From positions 6,262,001 through 6,326,000 of the forward strand of contig NZ_AP028461.1 in assembly GCF_033097365.1 (NCBI RefSeq): a DNA stretch of 64,000 bases, written 5' to 3'. The position numbers were made by a program, and so were the translations under genes. Below the pieces are notes generated by a model, which saw only the letters and a list, made by a program, of their open reading frames with translations, was not told where the DNA came from and searched no databases. Positions 7,904-15,775 of this stretch are shown piece after piece (the stretch's first letter is position 1; every line of letters starts with the position of its first letter). This DNA comes from Actinoplanes sichuanensis (GTDB lineage Bacteria; Actinomycetota; Actinomycetes; Mycobacteriales; Micromonosporaceae).

Positions 7904-8932
7904 ATGCGTCCTCGGTTTACCGCTGCCGTCGTCATGGCCACGACGGCTGCCATAGCGCTCACCGGTTGCACCAAGAAGAACGACACCGACACCGCCGCCT
8001 CGGGTGACGCGGGTAAGAAGACCTACAAGGTGGCGTTCGTCCCGAAGTTGCAGGGTGTTCCCTACTTCGAGGCGATGAACGCGGGCGGTAAGGAGGCGGC
8101 CGCCGCGCTCGGCAACGTCGAGTGGCTCTACCAGGGCCCGACTCAAGCCGACGCCGCCGCGCAGGCCGACATCGTCCGGTCGTACATCCAGCAGAAGGTC
8201 GACACGCTGATCGTCGCCCCGAACGACCCGGACAGCATGGCGCCGCTGCTGCAGCAGGCGAAGGACGCCGGCATCCATGTGGCGACCGCCGACACCGACG
8301 CGCCGACGAGTGTGCGGGAGGTGTTCGTCAACCAGGCCACCGCCGAGGGTATCGGCCAGGGTCTGACCGACTCGCTGCTGACCGCGATGGGCGGCAAGGG
8401 CAAGTACGCGATCGTGTCCTGCGGCCAGACCGCGGAAAACCTGAACTCCTGGATCGAGGTCCAGAAGGCGTACACCAAGGAGAAGTACCCGGACGCGGAG
8501 ATCGTCGACATCGTCTACGCCGGTGAGGACCAGGCGAAGGCCACCCAGATGGCGACCGACCTGATGAACGCGCACCCGGACCTGACCGGCCTGGTCGGCG
8601 AGTGCACGTCGTCGGCGCCGGGTGTGGCGCAGGCGGTCAAGGACGCCGGCAAGATCGGCAAGGTGTTCACGGTCGGCCTGGGCACCCCGCAGGCGATGAA
8701 GCCGTACCTGCAGGACAAATCGTCGACCGCCGCGATCCTCTGGGATGTGGAGAACCTCGGCTACCTGACGGCGTGGGCGGGCGCCCAGATCGCGCAGGGC
8801 AAGCCGTTCGCGGCGACCAACAACGTGTCCAGTGACCTGTCCGCGGTCGCCTACACCGAGGCGAACAAGATGCTGCTCCTCGGGCCGGCGCTGGCGATCA
8901 CCGACAAGAACGTCGACCAGTTCAACTACTGA
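7904..8932 (+). CDS. rhaS: Rhamnose ABC transporter substrate-binding lipoprotein
   Basis: A 342-residue periplasmic-binding-protein-like protein (Peripla_BP_4 fold). A lipoprotein signal ends at LTGC (Cys22). The mature domain begins 'YKVAFVPKLQGVPYFEAMNAGG' and resembles RhaS of rhizobial rhamnose uptake and the related LsrB (AI-2) group. The isomerase at the end of this operon points to rhamnose rather than AI-2. The ATG is preceded by a strong AGGAGG. The stop overlaps the next start (TGATG), starting a five-gene operon with overlaps throughout. Expression is probably controlled by the two upstream LacI-type operators. Confidence 0.9.
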   Translation: MRPRFTAAVVMATTAAIALTGCTKKNDTDTAASGDAGKKTYKVAFVPKLQGVPYFEAMNAGGKEAAAALGNVEWLYQGPTQADAAAQADIVRSYIQQKVDTLIVAPNDPDSMAPLLQQAKDAGIHVATADTDAPTSVREVFVNQATAEGIGQGLTDSLLTAMGGKGKYAIVSCGQTAENLNSWIEVQKAYTKEKYPDAEIVDIVYAGEDQAKATQMATDLMNAHPDLTGLVGECTSSAPGVAQAVKDAGKIGKVFTVGLGTPQAMKPYLQDKSSTAAILWDVENLGYLTAWAGAQIAQGKPFAATNNVSSDLSAVAYTEANKMLLLGPALAITDKNVDQFNY

Positions 8933-10740
8933 TGACCGACGAGATCGAAAACCCGCGGCTGCGCCTTACCGCTATCTCGAAGCGGTTCGGCGCGGTCCGG
9001 GCCATCCAGCACGCCGATTTCACGGTACGGGCGGGCAAGGTGCACGCCCTGGTCGGTGAGAACGGCGCCGGCAAGTCCACGATGATCAAGATCGTGGCAG
9101 GGGCCGAGGTCGCCGACACCGGCGAGATCGAGTTCGAGGGTGAGCCGGTCAAGCTCGGCTCGACGACGGCGGCGATCGCGCTCGGCATCGCCACCGTTTA
9201 TCAGGAGCCGCAGCTCTTCCCGGAGCTGACGGTCGCCGAGAACATCTTCCTCGGCCGCGAGTTGAAGAAGGCCGGACGGGTCGACTGGGCGGCGCAGAAC
9301 GCGAAGGTGGTCGAGCTGCTGGAGCTGCTCGGCCTGCCCGAGCGGTACACGACCGCCGAGGTGGGCACCCTGTCGGTGGCCGAGCAGCAGCAGGTGTCGA
9401 TCGCGAAGGCGCTGGCCGCGGACGCGAAGGTGCTGATCCTGGACGAGCCGTCGGCGATCCTGACCGACGCCGAGATCGAGGTCCTGTTCGACGTGGTCCG
9501 CCGGCTGACGGCGGCCGGTGTGGCGGTCATCTACATCTCGCACCGGCTGGACGAGCTGTTCCGGATCGCCGACGAGGTCACGGTCATGCGGGACGGGCGC
9601 ACCATCGGCACGTACCCGATCGGGGATCTGAGCGTCCGGCAGATCGCTCATCTGATGGTGGGCGAGGAGTTGTCGGACGCCCGCCCGCATCGCGAGGTGC
9701 CGGACGGCCCGGCGGTGCTGGAGCTGCGGAGCCTCAGTCGGGACGGCCGGTTCCGCGATGTCGACGTGAGCGTCAAGGCCGGCGAGATCGTCGCACTGTA
9801 CGGACTGGTCGGCTCGGGCGTGTCCGAGATCGCGGCATGTGTGTACGGCATTGATCGCAGTACACATGGACAGATTCTGGTCAACTCAAGTCAAGTCAAC
9901 ATCAAGAGTCCCGAGCACGCACAGCGGCTCGGCATCGCGTTGTTGCCGGCGAACCGCAAGGTCGAGGGGATGTTCGGCTTTCAGTCGATCGCCTTCAACA
10001 TCTCGGCGGGTCATCTGCGGCTGCTGTCGAGGTTCGGAGTGTGGGTGGACCGGGCTCGGGAGAAGGCCGTGGCGCTCAAGTTGATCGACAGGCTCGCGGT
10101 GAAGACGCCGCACGAGCGGCAGGCGATCAGCGCGATGTCCGGTGGCAACGCACAGAAGGTGGTGCTGGCACGGCAGCTCGTGGAGCGGCCGAAGGTGCTG
10201 GTGCTGGCCGAGCCGACGCAGGGTGTCGACGTCGGGGCCAAAGAGGAGATCCACCGCTTGATCACCGAACTGGCCGAGGAGGGCACCGCCGTCCTGGTGG
10301 TGACGTCCGACCTGCCGGAGGCGCTGCGGATCGCCGACCGCATCCAGGTGGTACGAGGCGGCACGACGACCGACGAGTTCGGCCCGGACGCCAGCCAGGT
10401 CGACCTGCTGGCCGCCGCCGCAGGCGGCGGCGAAGCGAACAAGACGACACCCGCCCAAGACGAAACGGACAAGACGGCGCCCGCCCAAGACGAAACGAAC
10501 AGGGCGCCCGCCGAAGACGGCGAAGCCGACGAAGCAACCGCCCAAGACGGCGAAACGAACAAAGCACCCGCCCAAGACGGCGAAGCCGACAAGGCAACCG
10601 CCCAAGACGGCGAAACGAACAAAGCACCCGCCCAAGACGGCGAAGCCGACAAGGCAACCGCCCAAGACGGCGAAACGAACAAAGCACCCGCCCAAGACGG
10701 CGGAACGAGACGGACGACGGCCGCGGGAGGTGACGCATGA
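8932..10740 (+). CDS. rhaT: Rhamnose ABC transporter ATP-binding protein with repetitive acidic tail
   Basis: A 602-residue tandem ATPase of the RbsA/XylG/RhaT class. The first half has Walker A GENGAGKST, signature 'LSVAEQQQVSIAKAL' and Walker B VLILDEPSA. The second half has the usual degenerate P-loop 'YGLVGSGVSE' and an intact 'MSGGNAQKVVLARQL' signature. Family members end near residue 505. Here about 95 extra residues follow, made of PAQDGETNKA/TAQDGEADKA repeats encoded by 60-bp direct repeats. The start overlaps the rhaS stop and the stop overlaps the rhaP start (ATGA). The tail is probably a disordered, recently expanded appendage. Confidence 0.9.
   Translation: MTDEIENPRLRLTAISKRFGAVRAIQHADFTVRAGKVHALVGENGAGKSTMIKIVAGAEVADTGEIEFEGEPVKLGSTTAAIALGIATVYQEPQLFPELTVAENIFLGRELKKAGRVDWAAQNAKVVELLELLGLPERYTTAEVGTLSVAEQQQVSIAKALAADAKVLILDEPSAILTDAEIEVLFDVVRRLTAAGVAVIYISHRLDELFRIADEVTVMRDGRTIGTYPIGDLSVRQIAHLMVGEELSDARPHREVPDGPAVLELRSLSRDGRFRDVDVSVKAGEIVALYGLVGSGVSEIAACVYGIDRSTHGQILVNSSQVNIKSPEHAQRLGIALLPANRKVEGMFGFQSIAFNISAGHLRLLSRFGVWVDRAREKAVALKLIDRLAVKTPHERQAISAMSGGNAQKVVLARQLVERPKVLVLAEPTQGVDVGAKEEIHRLITELAEEGTAVLVVTSDLPEALRIADRIQVVRGGTTTDEFGPDASQVDLLAAAAGGGEANKTTPAQDETDKTAPAQDETNRAPAEDGEADEATAQDGETNKAPAQDGEADKATAQDGETNKAPAQDGEADKATAQDGETNKAPAQDGGTRRTTAAGGDA
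10541..10700 (+). repeat. 60-bp direct repeats in the 3' end of rhaT
   Basis: The 60-bp blocks at 10561-10620 and 10621-10680 are identical, and flanking blocks at 10501 and 10681 are close copies. Each encodes a 20-residue unit made of two decapeptides of (P/T)AQDGE(T/A)(N/D)KA type. Near-perfect DNA identity points to recent duplication or slippage rather than conserved function. Confidence 0.85.
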
Positions 10741-11735
10741 CCGCGGTTGCGGAAGCGAAGATCAAGCGGCGAGTACTGCCGAGCCCGATCACCGGGCAGG
10801 AGGTCGTGCTGGTCGGCGTGATCGCGGTGCTGTGGGCGGCGCTGGCGGTCAGCACGCCGGCGTTCCTTACGGCCGGCTCGATCCAGCCGCTGCTGGTGGC
10901 GACCGCCCCGGTGGCGCTGGTCGGCGTGGCGATGACCATCGTGATCATCACCGGCGGCATCGACGTCTCGGTCGGCGGCGCGATCATGGTGTGTTCGGTG
11001 CTGACCGCGAAGGCGCTGGTCGGCGCGGACGGGGTGGGCCTCGCCACGGCGGTGCTGCTGTCGATCGCCGCGGGCGCGGTGCTCGGCCTGGTCAACGGGG
11101 TGCTGATCGCCTACGGCCGGGTGCACGCCATCATCATCACGTTCGGTACGGCGAACCTGTTCATGTTCCTCGGCCTGCAGATCTTCGGCTCCGGCACGGT
11201 CAACGGCATCCCTGGCACGTTGGCGTTCTTCGGTCGTGGACCGGACGGGCGCACGCTGGGCGTCCCGCACGCCTTCCTGATCACCGTCGTCATCACCGCG
11301 GCCGTCTGGTGGTACCTGCGGCACACCGCGGGTGGCCGTCACTTCTACGCCATCGGCGGGGACCCGGTCGCCGCCCGCCTGGCCGGGGTCCGGGTGCAGC
11401 GGCGGGTGCTGCTGGCCTACGTCTTCACCGGGGTGCTCGTCGGCCTGGCGTCGTGTTTCGTGATCGCCCAGGGCACGTCGACGCTCGACCAGTCGGTCGG
11501 TTCCGGCAAGGGACTGGCGGTGATCGCGGCGGTCGTGATCGGCGGCACCAGCATCATGGGCGGCCGCGGTTCGGTGCTGGGCACCCTGCTGGGGGCGCTG
11601 CTGGTGCAGTCGGTGGCCTCCGGGGTGACCCAGTTGGGCTGGCGTTCGCAACTGTCCGACCTGTTCGTCGGCATCTTCATCATCGTGGCGGTCGGCGCCG
11701 ACCTGCTGCGCGCCCGCGCGAGGAGGGCCCGATGA
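10737..11735 (+). CDS. rhaP: Rhamnose ABC transporter permease
   Basis: A 332-residue polytopic membrane protein of the BPD_transp_2 (RbsC/AraH) family, with about nine or ten hydrophobic helices. It has the family's GGIDVSVGG motif near residue 75 and the coupling region 'IGGTSIMGGRGS' near the C-terminus. Both ends overlap neighbouring genes by four bases (ATGA), so rhaT, rhaP and rhaQ are translated as a tightly coupled set. The RhaP/RhaQ assignment follows gene order in known rhaSTPQ operons. Confidence 0.88.
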   Translation: MTAVAEAKIKRRVLPSPITGQEVVLVGVIAVLWAALAVSTPAFLTAGSIQPLLVATAPVALVGVAMTIVIITGGIDVSVGGAIMVCSVLTAKALVGADGVGLATAVLLSIAAGAVLGLVNGVLIAYGRVHAIIITFGTANLFMFLGLQIFGSGTVNGIPGTLAFFGRGPDGRTLGVPHAFLITVVITAAVWWYLRHTAGGRHFYAIGGDPVAARLAGVRVQRRVLLAYVFTGVLVGLASCFVIAQGTSTLDQSVGSGKGLAVIAAVVIGGTSIMGGRGSVLGTLLGALLVQSVASGVTQLGWRSQLSDLFVGIFIIVAVGADLLRARARRAR

Positions 11736-12808
11736 CCACGGTCGCAGAAAAACCGACAAAAACCGAAAAGTCGGAAAAGTCGGATTGGCTCAAGATCCTA
11801 CTGACGCAGCGAATCGCCCTGCTAGCGCTACTGATCGTCATCGTCGTCGTCACGTTCTTCATCAACGACGCCGGTGGCTATCTCACCGCACCCTACGACT
11901 TCGACTATATGTCGGCCAGCCTGATCAGCGCCGTCCCGCTGGCCATGCTGGGCCTGGCCGAGATGCTGGTCATCCTCTCCGGCCGGGGCGGCATCGACCT
12001 GTCGGTCGGCGCGATGGTGAGCCTGGCCGGCATGGTGTTCGGCTTCGCGTACGGCGAGTGGGGCTGGCCCCTGTGGTTGGCGATCCTCGCCACGGCCGGG
12101 TTCGGCGCGTTCCTCGGCGCGATCAACGGTTTCCTGGTGTCCTACATCGGCTTCCCGGCTCTGATCGCAACATTGGCGACGTTCTACGCGTACAAGAGCA
12201 TCGCGATCGTCGTCAACAACCAGCAGCCGATCAGCACGAAGCCGATCCAGGAGCTGTTCTCCCTGAGCAAGTCGGTGGAGTTACCGCTGTTCGGCGAGTA
12301 CGTCCCGAACGTGCCGCTGGGCATCTTCACCTTCCTGCTGCCCACCGTGGTGGCGGTCTGGCTGCTGCTGGCCCGCACCGCGTACGGGCGGCGTCTCTAC
12401 GCGATCGGCACCAACGACGTCGCCGCTCGCTGGGCCGGCCTCCCGGTCCGGGACACGCGCTTCAAGGCGTACGTCTATGCGGGTCTGATCTCCGGCCTGG
12501 TGGCCGTGGTGACGGTGGGGCAGTTCGCCTCGGCCCGCCCGGACGCGGGCGTCTCCGGCAACGGTATGGCCCTGCCCGCGATCACCATCGCCGTCCTCGG
12601 CGGGGTGGCGATCACCGGTGGCATCGGCCGGGTCTCCGGGGTCGTGCTGGCCACTCTGCTCATCGTCTGGCTCAACGCCGGCATCCTGCTGGCCTTCGTC
12701 GGTAACGAGGGTTCGCAGTACCAGCTCCTCGCGCTCGGCGCGGTGCTGGTGTTCGCCGCGCTGTTGAACGGGCTCACCAATCGACGGTACGGAGGTACCA
12801 CATCATGA
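11732..12808 (+). CDS. rhaQ: Rhamnose ABC transporter permease
   Basis: A 358-residue membrane protein of the same BPD_transp_2 family as its neighbour, and the second half of the heterodimeric channel. It has a Lys/Glu-rich cytoplasmic N-terminus, the family motif 'GRGGIDLSVGA' and the C-terminal 'GGVAITGGIGRVSG' loop. The ATG at 11732 lies in the rhaP stop (ATGA) and is preceded by AGGAGGG. The stop overlaps the isomerase start. Confidence 0.9.
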   Translation: MTTVAEKPTKTEKSEKSDWLKILLTQRIALLALLIVIVVVTFFINDAGGYLTAPYDFDYMSASLISAVPLAMLGLAEMLVILSGRGGIDLSVGAMVSLAGMVFGFAYGEWGWPLWLAILATAGFGAFLGAINGFLVSYIGFPALIATLATFYAYKSIAIVVNNQQPISTKPIQELFSLSKSVELPLFGEYVPNVPLGIFTFLLPTVVAVWLLLARTAYGRRLYAIGTNDVAARWAGLPVRDTRFKAYVYAGLISGLVAVVTVGQFASARPDAGVSGNGMALPAITIAVLGGVAITGGIGRVSGVVLATLLIVWLNAGILLAFVGNEGSQYQLLALGAVLVFAALLNGLTNRRYGGTTS

Positions 12809-13956
12809 ACCTCGACGGTCTGGACGGCTTCACGATCGAGGTCCCGAGCTGGGCGTACGGGAACTCGGGCACCCGGTTCAAGGTCTTCACCCGTCCCGGT
12901 GGGCCACGCAACCCGTACGAGAAGCTGTCCGACGCCGCGCAGGTGAATCGTCTCACCGGCCTGGCCAACCGGGTGTCGCTGCACATCCCGTGGGACCTGG
13001 TCGACGACTGGAGCGACCTGAAGGCGCACGCCGACAAGGTGGGGGTGCAGATCGGCGCGATCAACTCGAACGTCTTCCAGGACGACGACTACCGGCTGGG
13101 CTCGCTGTGCAACCCGGACCCGGCGATCCGGCGTAAGGCGATCGACCACCACAAGCAGTGCCTCGACGTGATGCGGCAGACCGGTTCGACGGATCTGAAG
13201 ATCTGGCTGCCGGACGGCCTGAACTACGCCGGCCAGGATTCGCTGCGGGGCCGGCAGGACCGGCTGGCCGAGTCGCTGCGCGAGATCTACGACGCGTCCG
13301 ACGACAACCACCGGATCCTGCTGGAGTACAAGTTCTTCGAGCCGTACTTCTACTCCACCGACATCCCGGACTGGGGCACGTCGCTGCTGCACTGCCTGGC
13401 CCTGGGCGAGCGGGCGACGGTCGTGCTGGACACCGGTCACCACGCGCCGGGAACGAACATCGAGTTCATCGTGATGCAGCTGATCCGGCAGAAGAAGCTC
13501 GGCGCGTTCGACTTCAACTCGCGCTACTACGCCGACGACGACCTGATCGTGGGCTCGGCCGACCCGTTCCAGCTGTTCCGGATCATGTCGGAGATCGTGG
13601 CCGCGGACGCCCATCGGCCCGAGTCCGGGGTCAACTTCATGCTCGACCAGTGCCACAACATCGAGGAGAAGATCCCGGGCCAGATCCTGTCGGTGCTCAA
13701 CGTCGAGCAGGCGCTGGCCAAGGCCCTTCAGGTGGATCAGGCGGCGCTGGCCACGGCGCAGCGCGACGGCGACGTCCTCGGTGCACACCAGGTACTGATG
13801 GACGCCTACGAGACCGACGTGCGGTCCGCACTCGCGGACCGGCGGGAGGCGAGAGGGCTGCCGCGCGACCCGGCCAAGGCCTTCCATTCATCGGGGTACG
13901 CCCAGACGGCCGCCGCCGAGCGCGTGGGCGGAACCCAGGCCAGCTGGGGAGCGTAA
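12805..13956 (+). CDS. rhaI: L-rhamnose isomerase (Pseudomonas stutzeri / actinobacterial type)
   Basis: A 383-residue TIM-barrel sugar isomerase that converts L-rhamnose to L-rhamnulose. Metal-ligand segments visible include 'RILLEYKFFEPYF' (Glu), 'VVLDTGHHAPG' (Asp/His), 'GAFDFNSRYYADDDLIVGSADP' and 'NFMLDQCHNIEEK'. It starts inside the rhaQ stop (ATGA) with GGAGGT ahead. The next steps (rhamnulokinase, rhamnulose-1-phosphate aldolase or the aldolase/dehydrogenase fusion) are absent from the operon and the window, so they must be encoded elsewhere. Confidence 0.9.
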   Translation: MNLDGLDGFTIEVPSWAYGNSGTRFKVFTRPGGPRNPYEKLSDAAQVNRLTGLANRVSLHIPWDLVDDWSDLKAHADKVGVQIGAINSNVFQDDDYRLGSLCNPDPAIRRKAIDHHKQCLDVMRQTGSTDLKIWLPDGLNYAGQDSLRGRQDRLAESLREIYDASDDNHRILLEYKFFEPYFYSTDIPDWGTSLLHCLALGERATVVLDTGHHAPGTNIEFIVMQLIRQKKLGAFDFNSRYYADDDLIVGSADPFQLFRIMSEIVAADAHRPESGVNFMLDQCHNIEEKIPGQILSVLNVEQALAKALQVDQAALATAQRDGDVLGAHQVLMDAYETDVRSALADRREARGLPRDPAKAFHSSGYAQTAAAERVGGTQASWGA

Positions 13957-14005
13957 TCGCGCCGAACTACCCCTGATCACCGCCATCCGGGCGCACCATG
14001 AGCGG

Positions 14006-14407
14006 ATGGAGACCGCCACACAGCCGGAGGACCTGGCCCGGGTGGCCGGCGTACGGGCCCGCCTCGCCGATCTCGTCGAGCCGATTCCGTCGCCCGCCGA
14101 GACGGCCCTGGTCCTCCGGTTGCTCCGGTCGTTCGCCGCGAAGGCCCCTCTCGCGGCGAACGAACTGATCCGGCTCCTGTACGCGGGCGACCCGGGCCCG
14201 GTGCGGGACCAGGCACACAACCTGAAGGGCTCGGCCGCGAACATCGGCGCCGCCGAGCTGGCGGCGATCTGTTCGCGGGTGGAGGACGCCGCGCGGGCCG
14301 GGGCCGTCTCCGACCCCGGCCCGACGGGAGATCGCCTGCGCGCCGAGACCGACGGCGCGCTGCGGGCGGTGCGGGTGCTCACGCTCGAATTCGAACGGAT
14401 CCCCTGA
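14006..14407 (+). CDS. Stand-alone histidine phosphotransfer (Hpt) protein
   Basis: A 133-residue all-helical protein. The Hpt signature 'RDQAHNLKGSAANIGAAEL' places the phospho-accepting histidine at His71. It has no kinase or receiver domain, so it would relay phosphate between a sensor and a receiver protein. It converges on the receiver/HD-GYP-like gene with an 11-bp gap, and several kinases and receivers follow within 7 kb. Those are plausible partners, but nothing in the sequence fixes the pairing. Confidence 0.85.
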   Translation: METATQPEDLARVAGVRARLADLVEPIPSPAETALVLRLLRSFAAKAPLAANELIRLLYAGDPGPVRDQAHNLKGSAANIGAAELAAICSRVEDAARAGAVSDPGPTGDRLRAETDGALRAVRVLTLEFERIP

Positions 14408-14418
14408 TGTGTGCTGGG

Positions 14419-15582
14419 TCAGGCCGCGGTGAGCACCGGCTCGACCAGACCCACCACGCGGGAGAAGTTGACCAGCCGGTCCAGCATCGCCTCGGTCACC
14501 ACGGTGCCGCTGCCGATCAGCACCAGGCCGTTGGTGGCCATCACGTCCTGAGCCAGGCGCATCCCGACCTGCAGATCGGCTACGGCGTAGGCCTGCGTGC
14601 TGCCGGCCGCCGGGCTCTCCACGCCCTTGACCTGCCGCAGGGCGGCCAGCACGTGCGGGGCGCAGGTGCCGGCCCGGGTGAGCGCGGTGATCGCCATCGC
14701 CGGCGAGCTGGAGCGGGCCGCCGCCGTGTCGTACTCGATGGCCGTCCGGACCACGCTGATCGCGCCCTCGACCAGCGGCGACCAGCCACCGGGCGGGGGC
14801 TTCTCACCGGCCAGCCCGCGGACCGTGGACACCACGTCCTCGATCATCGGGATGTCCTTGATCAGCGGAAGCACCATGCCGGGCATCCCGTTGACGGCCT
14901 TCTGCTCGTCCGGGGTGAGGTTGGCGCCCTCGGTGAGCTTGCTCATCACGTCGGAGGGCACGCTGACCGCGCCGATCTGCGAGGCCATCGCGGCGACCTC
15001 GATCTCCCAGAGCCCGTCGAGTTCGAGGGCGGTGGTGAGCTCGCCGACCAGCTTACGGATCCGGCCGGCCCGGGCGAAGCCGAGCGGGCTGGACAGTTCG
15101 AGGATCCCGAAGAGGGCCTGCACGCTGGTCTTCAGCGTGGTGTCGACCATCTTGCGCTCGGCCATGGCGTGATCGTGGCGGGTGACCGCGCCCTTGATCG
15201 CGTCCATGATGTCGGTACGGTTGGCCGGCTTGGCCAGGTACCGGTACACCCCACCGGAGTTGATCGCGGCGATCACGGTCTTCATGTCACCGTGGCCGCT
15301 GTGCAGGATCCGGACCACGTCCGGGAAGTCCTGCTGGATCTTGCCCAGCAGCGCGATGCCGTCCATCCCGGGCATCCGCACGTCACTGACCACCGCGGCG
15401 ACGTTCTCATTCGCGGCGAGCAGCTTGAGTGCCTGCTCGGCGTCTCCGGCCATCAGCAGCCGGTGATCCCGGCCCAGCTGGATGGAGAGGGTCTCCAGCA
15501 CCACGTCGTCGTCGTCGACGAGCAGCAGTGTCGGCTTCTTCATGTTATCGGCGTCGCCCGACCGGTACAGCTCGGTCCGCAT
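14419..15582 (-). CDS. Response regulator with degenerate HD-GYP-like output domain
   Basis: A 387-residue protein. The receiver domain (about 17-135) has the acidic pocket LLVDDDD, phosphoacceptor Asp67 (VVSDVRMPG) and conserved Lys118 (YLAKP). The helical output domain aligns with HD-GYP phosphodiesterases, but the catalytic HDIGK is SQIGA ('AAMASQIGAVSVPSDVM') and the GYP loop is 'GEKPPPGGW'. It should therefore not cleave cyclic-di-GMP and may act by binding a ligand or protein. The ATG at 15582 is fixed by AAGGAGGG seven bases upstream. A later Met (MKKPTLLL, 15543) has no such site. Confidence 0.8.
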   Translation of the reverse strand: MRTELYRSGDADNMKKPTLLLVDDDDVVLETLSIQLGRDHRLLMAGDAEQALKLLAANENVAAVVSDVRMPGMDGIALLGKIQQDFPDVVRILHSGHGDMKTVIAAINSGGVYRYLAKPANRTDIMDAIKGAVTRHDHAMAERKMVDTTLKTSVQALFGILELSSPLGFARAGRIRKLVGELTTALELDGLWEIEVAAMASQIGAVSVPSDVMSKLTEGANLTPDEQKAVNGMPGMVLPLIKDIPMIEDVVSTVRGLAGEKPPPGGWSPLVEGAISVVRTAIEYDTAAARSSSPAMAITALTRAGTCAPHVLAALRQVKGVESPAAGSTQAYAVADLQVGMRLAQDVMATNGLVLIGSGTVVTEAMLDRLVNFSRVVGLVEPVLTAA

Positions 15583-15775
15583 GGTGCCCTCCTTCGACTG
15601 ACCGGCCTTGGTGCTACGTGGCTCCCTATCGCCTCATCCGGCCGAGGACTGAGGGTTGGCCGAGACCGGATTTCCGGCCGAGTGAACTCCTCAACCGGCT
15701 CCCGCGGGCGGTCGAAATGCGATCGGTGAGCCACGGCGGGAACCCGTCGGCCGCCCCGGAGAAACGGATACTGAT

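Noticed and set aside
10011..11759. Very long open frame (582 codons) on the minus strand across rhaT and rhaP
   Set aside because: It is the antisense of two well-supported transporter genes in GC-rich DNA, has His/Arg/Gln-rich composition with no domain, and no ribosome site.
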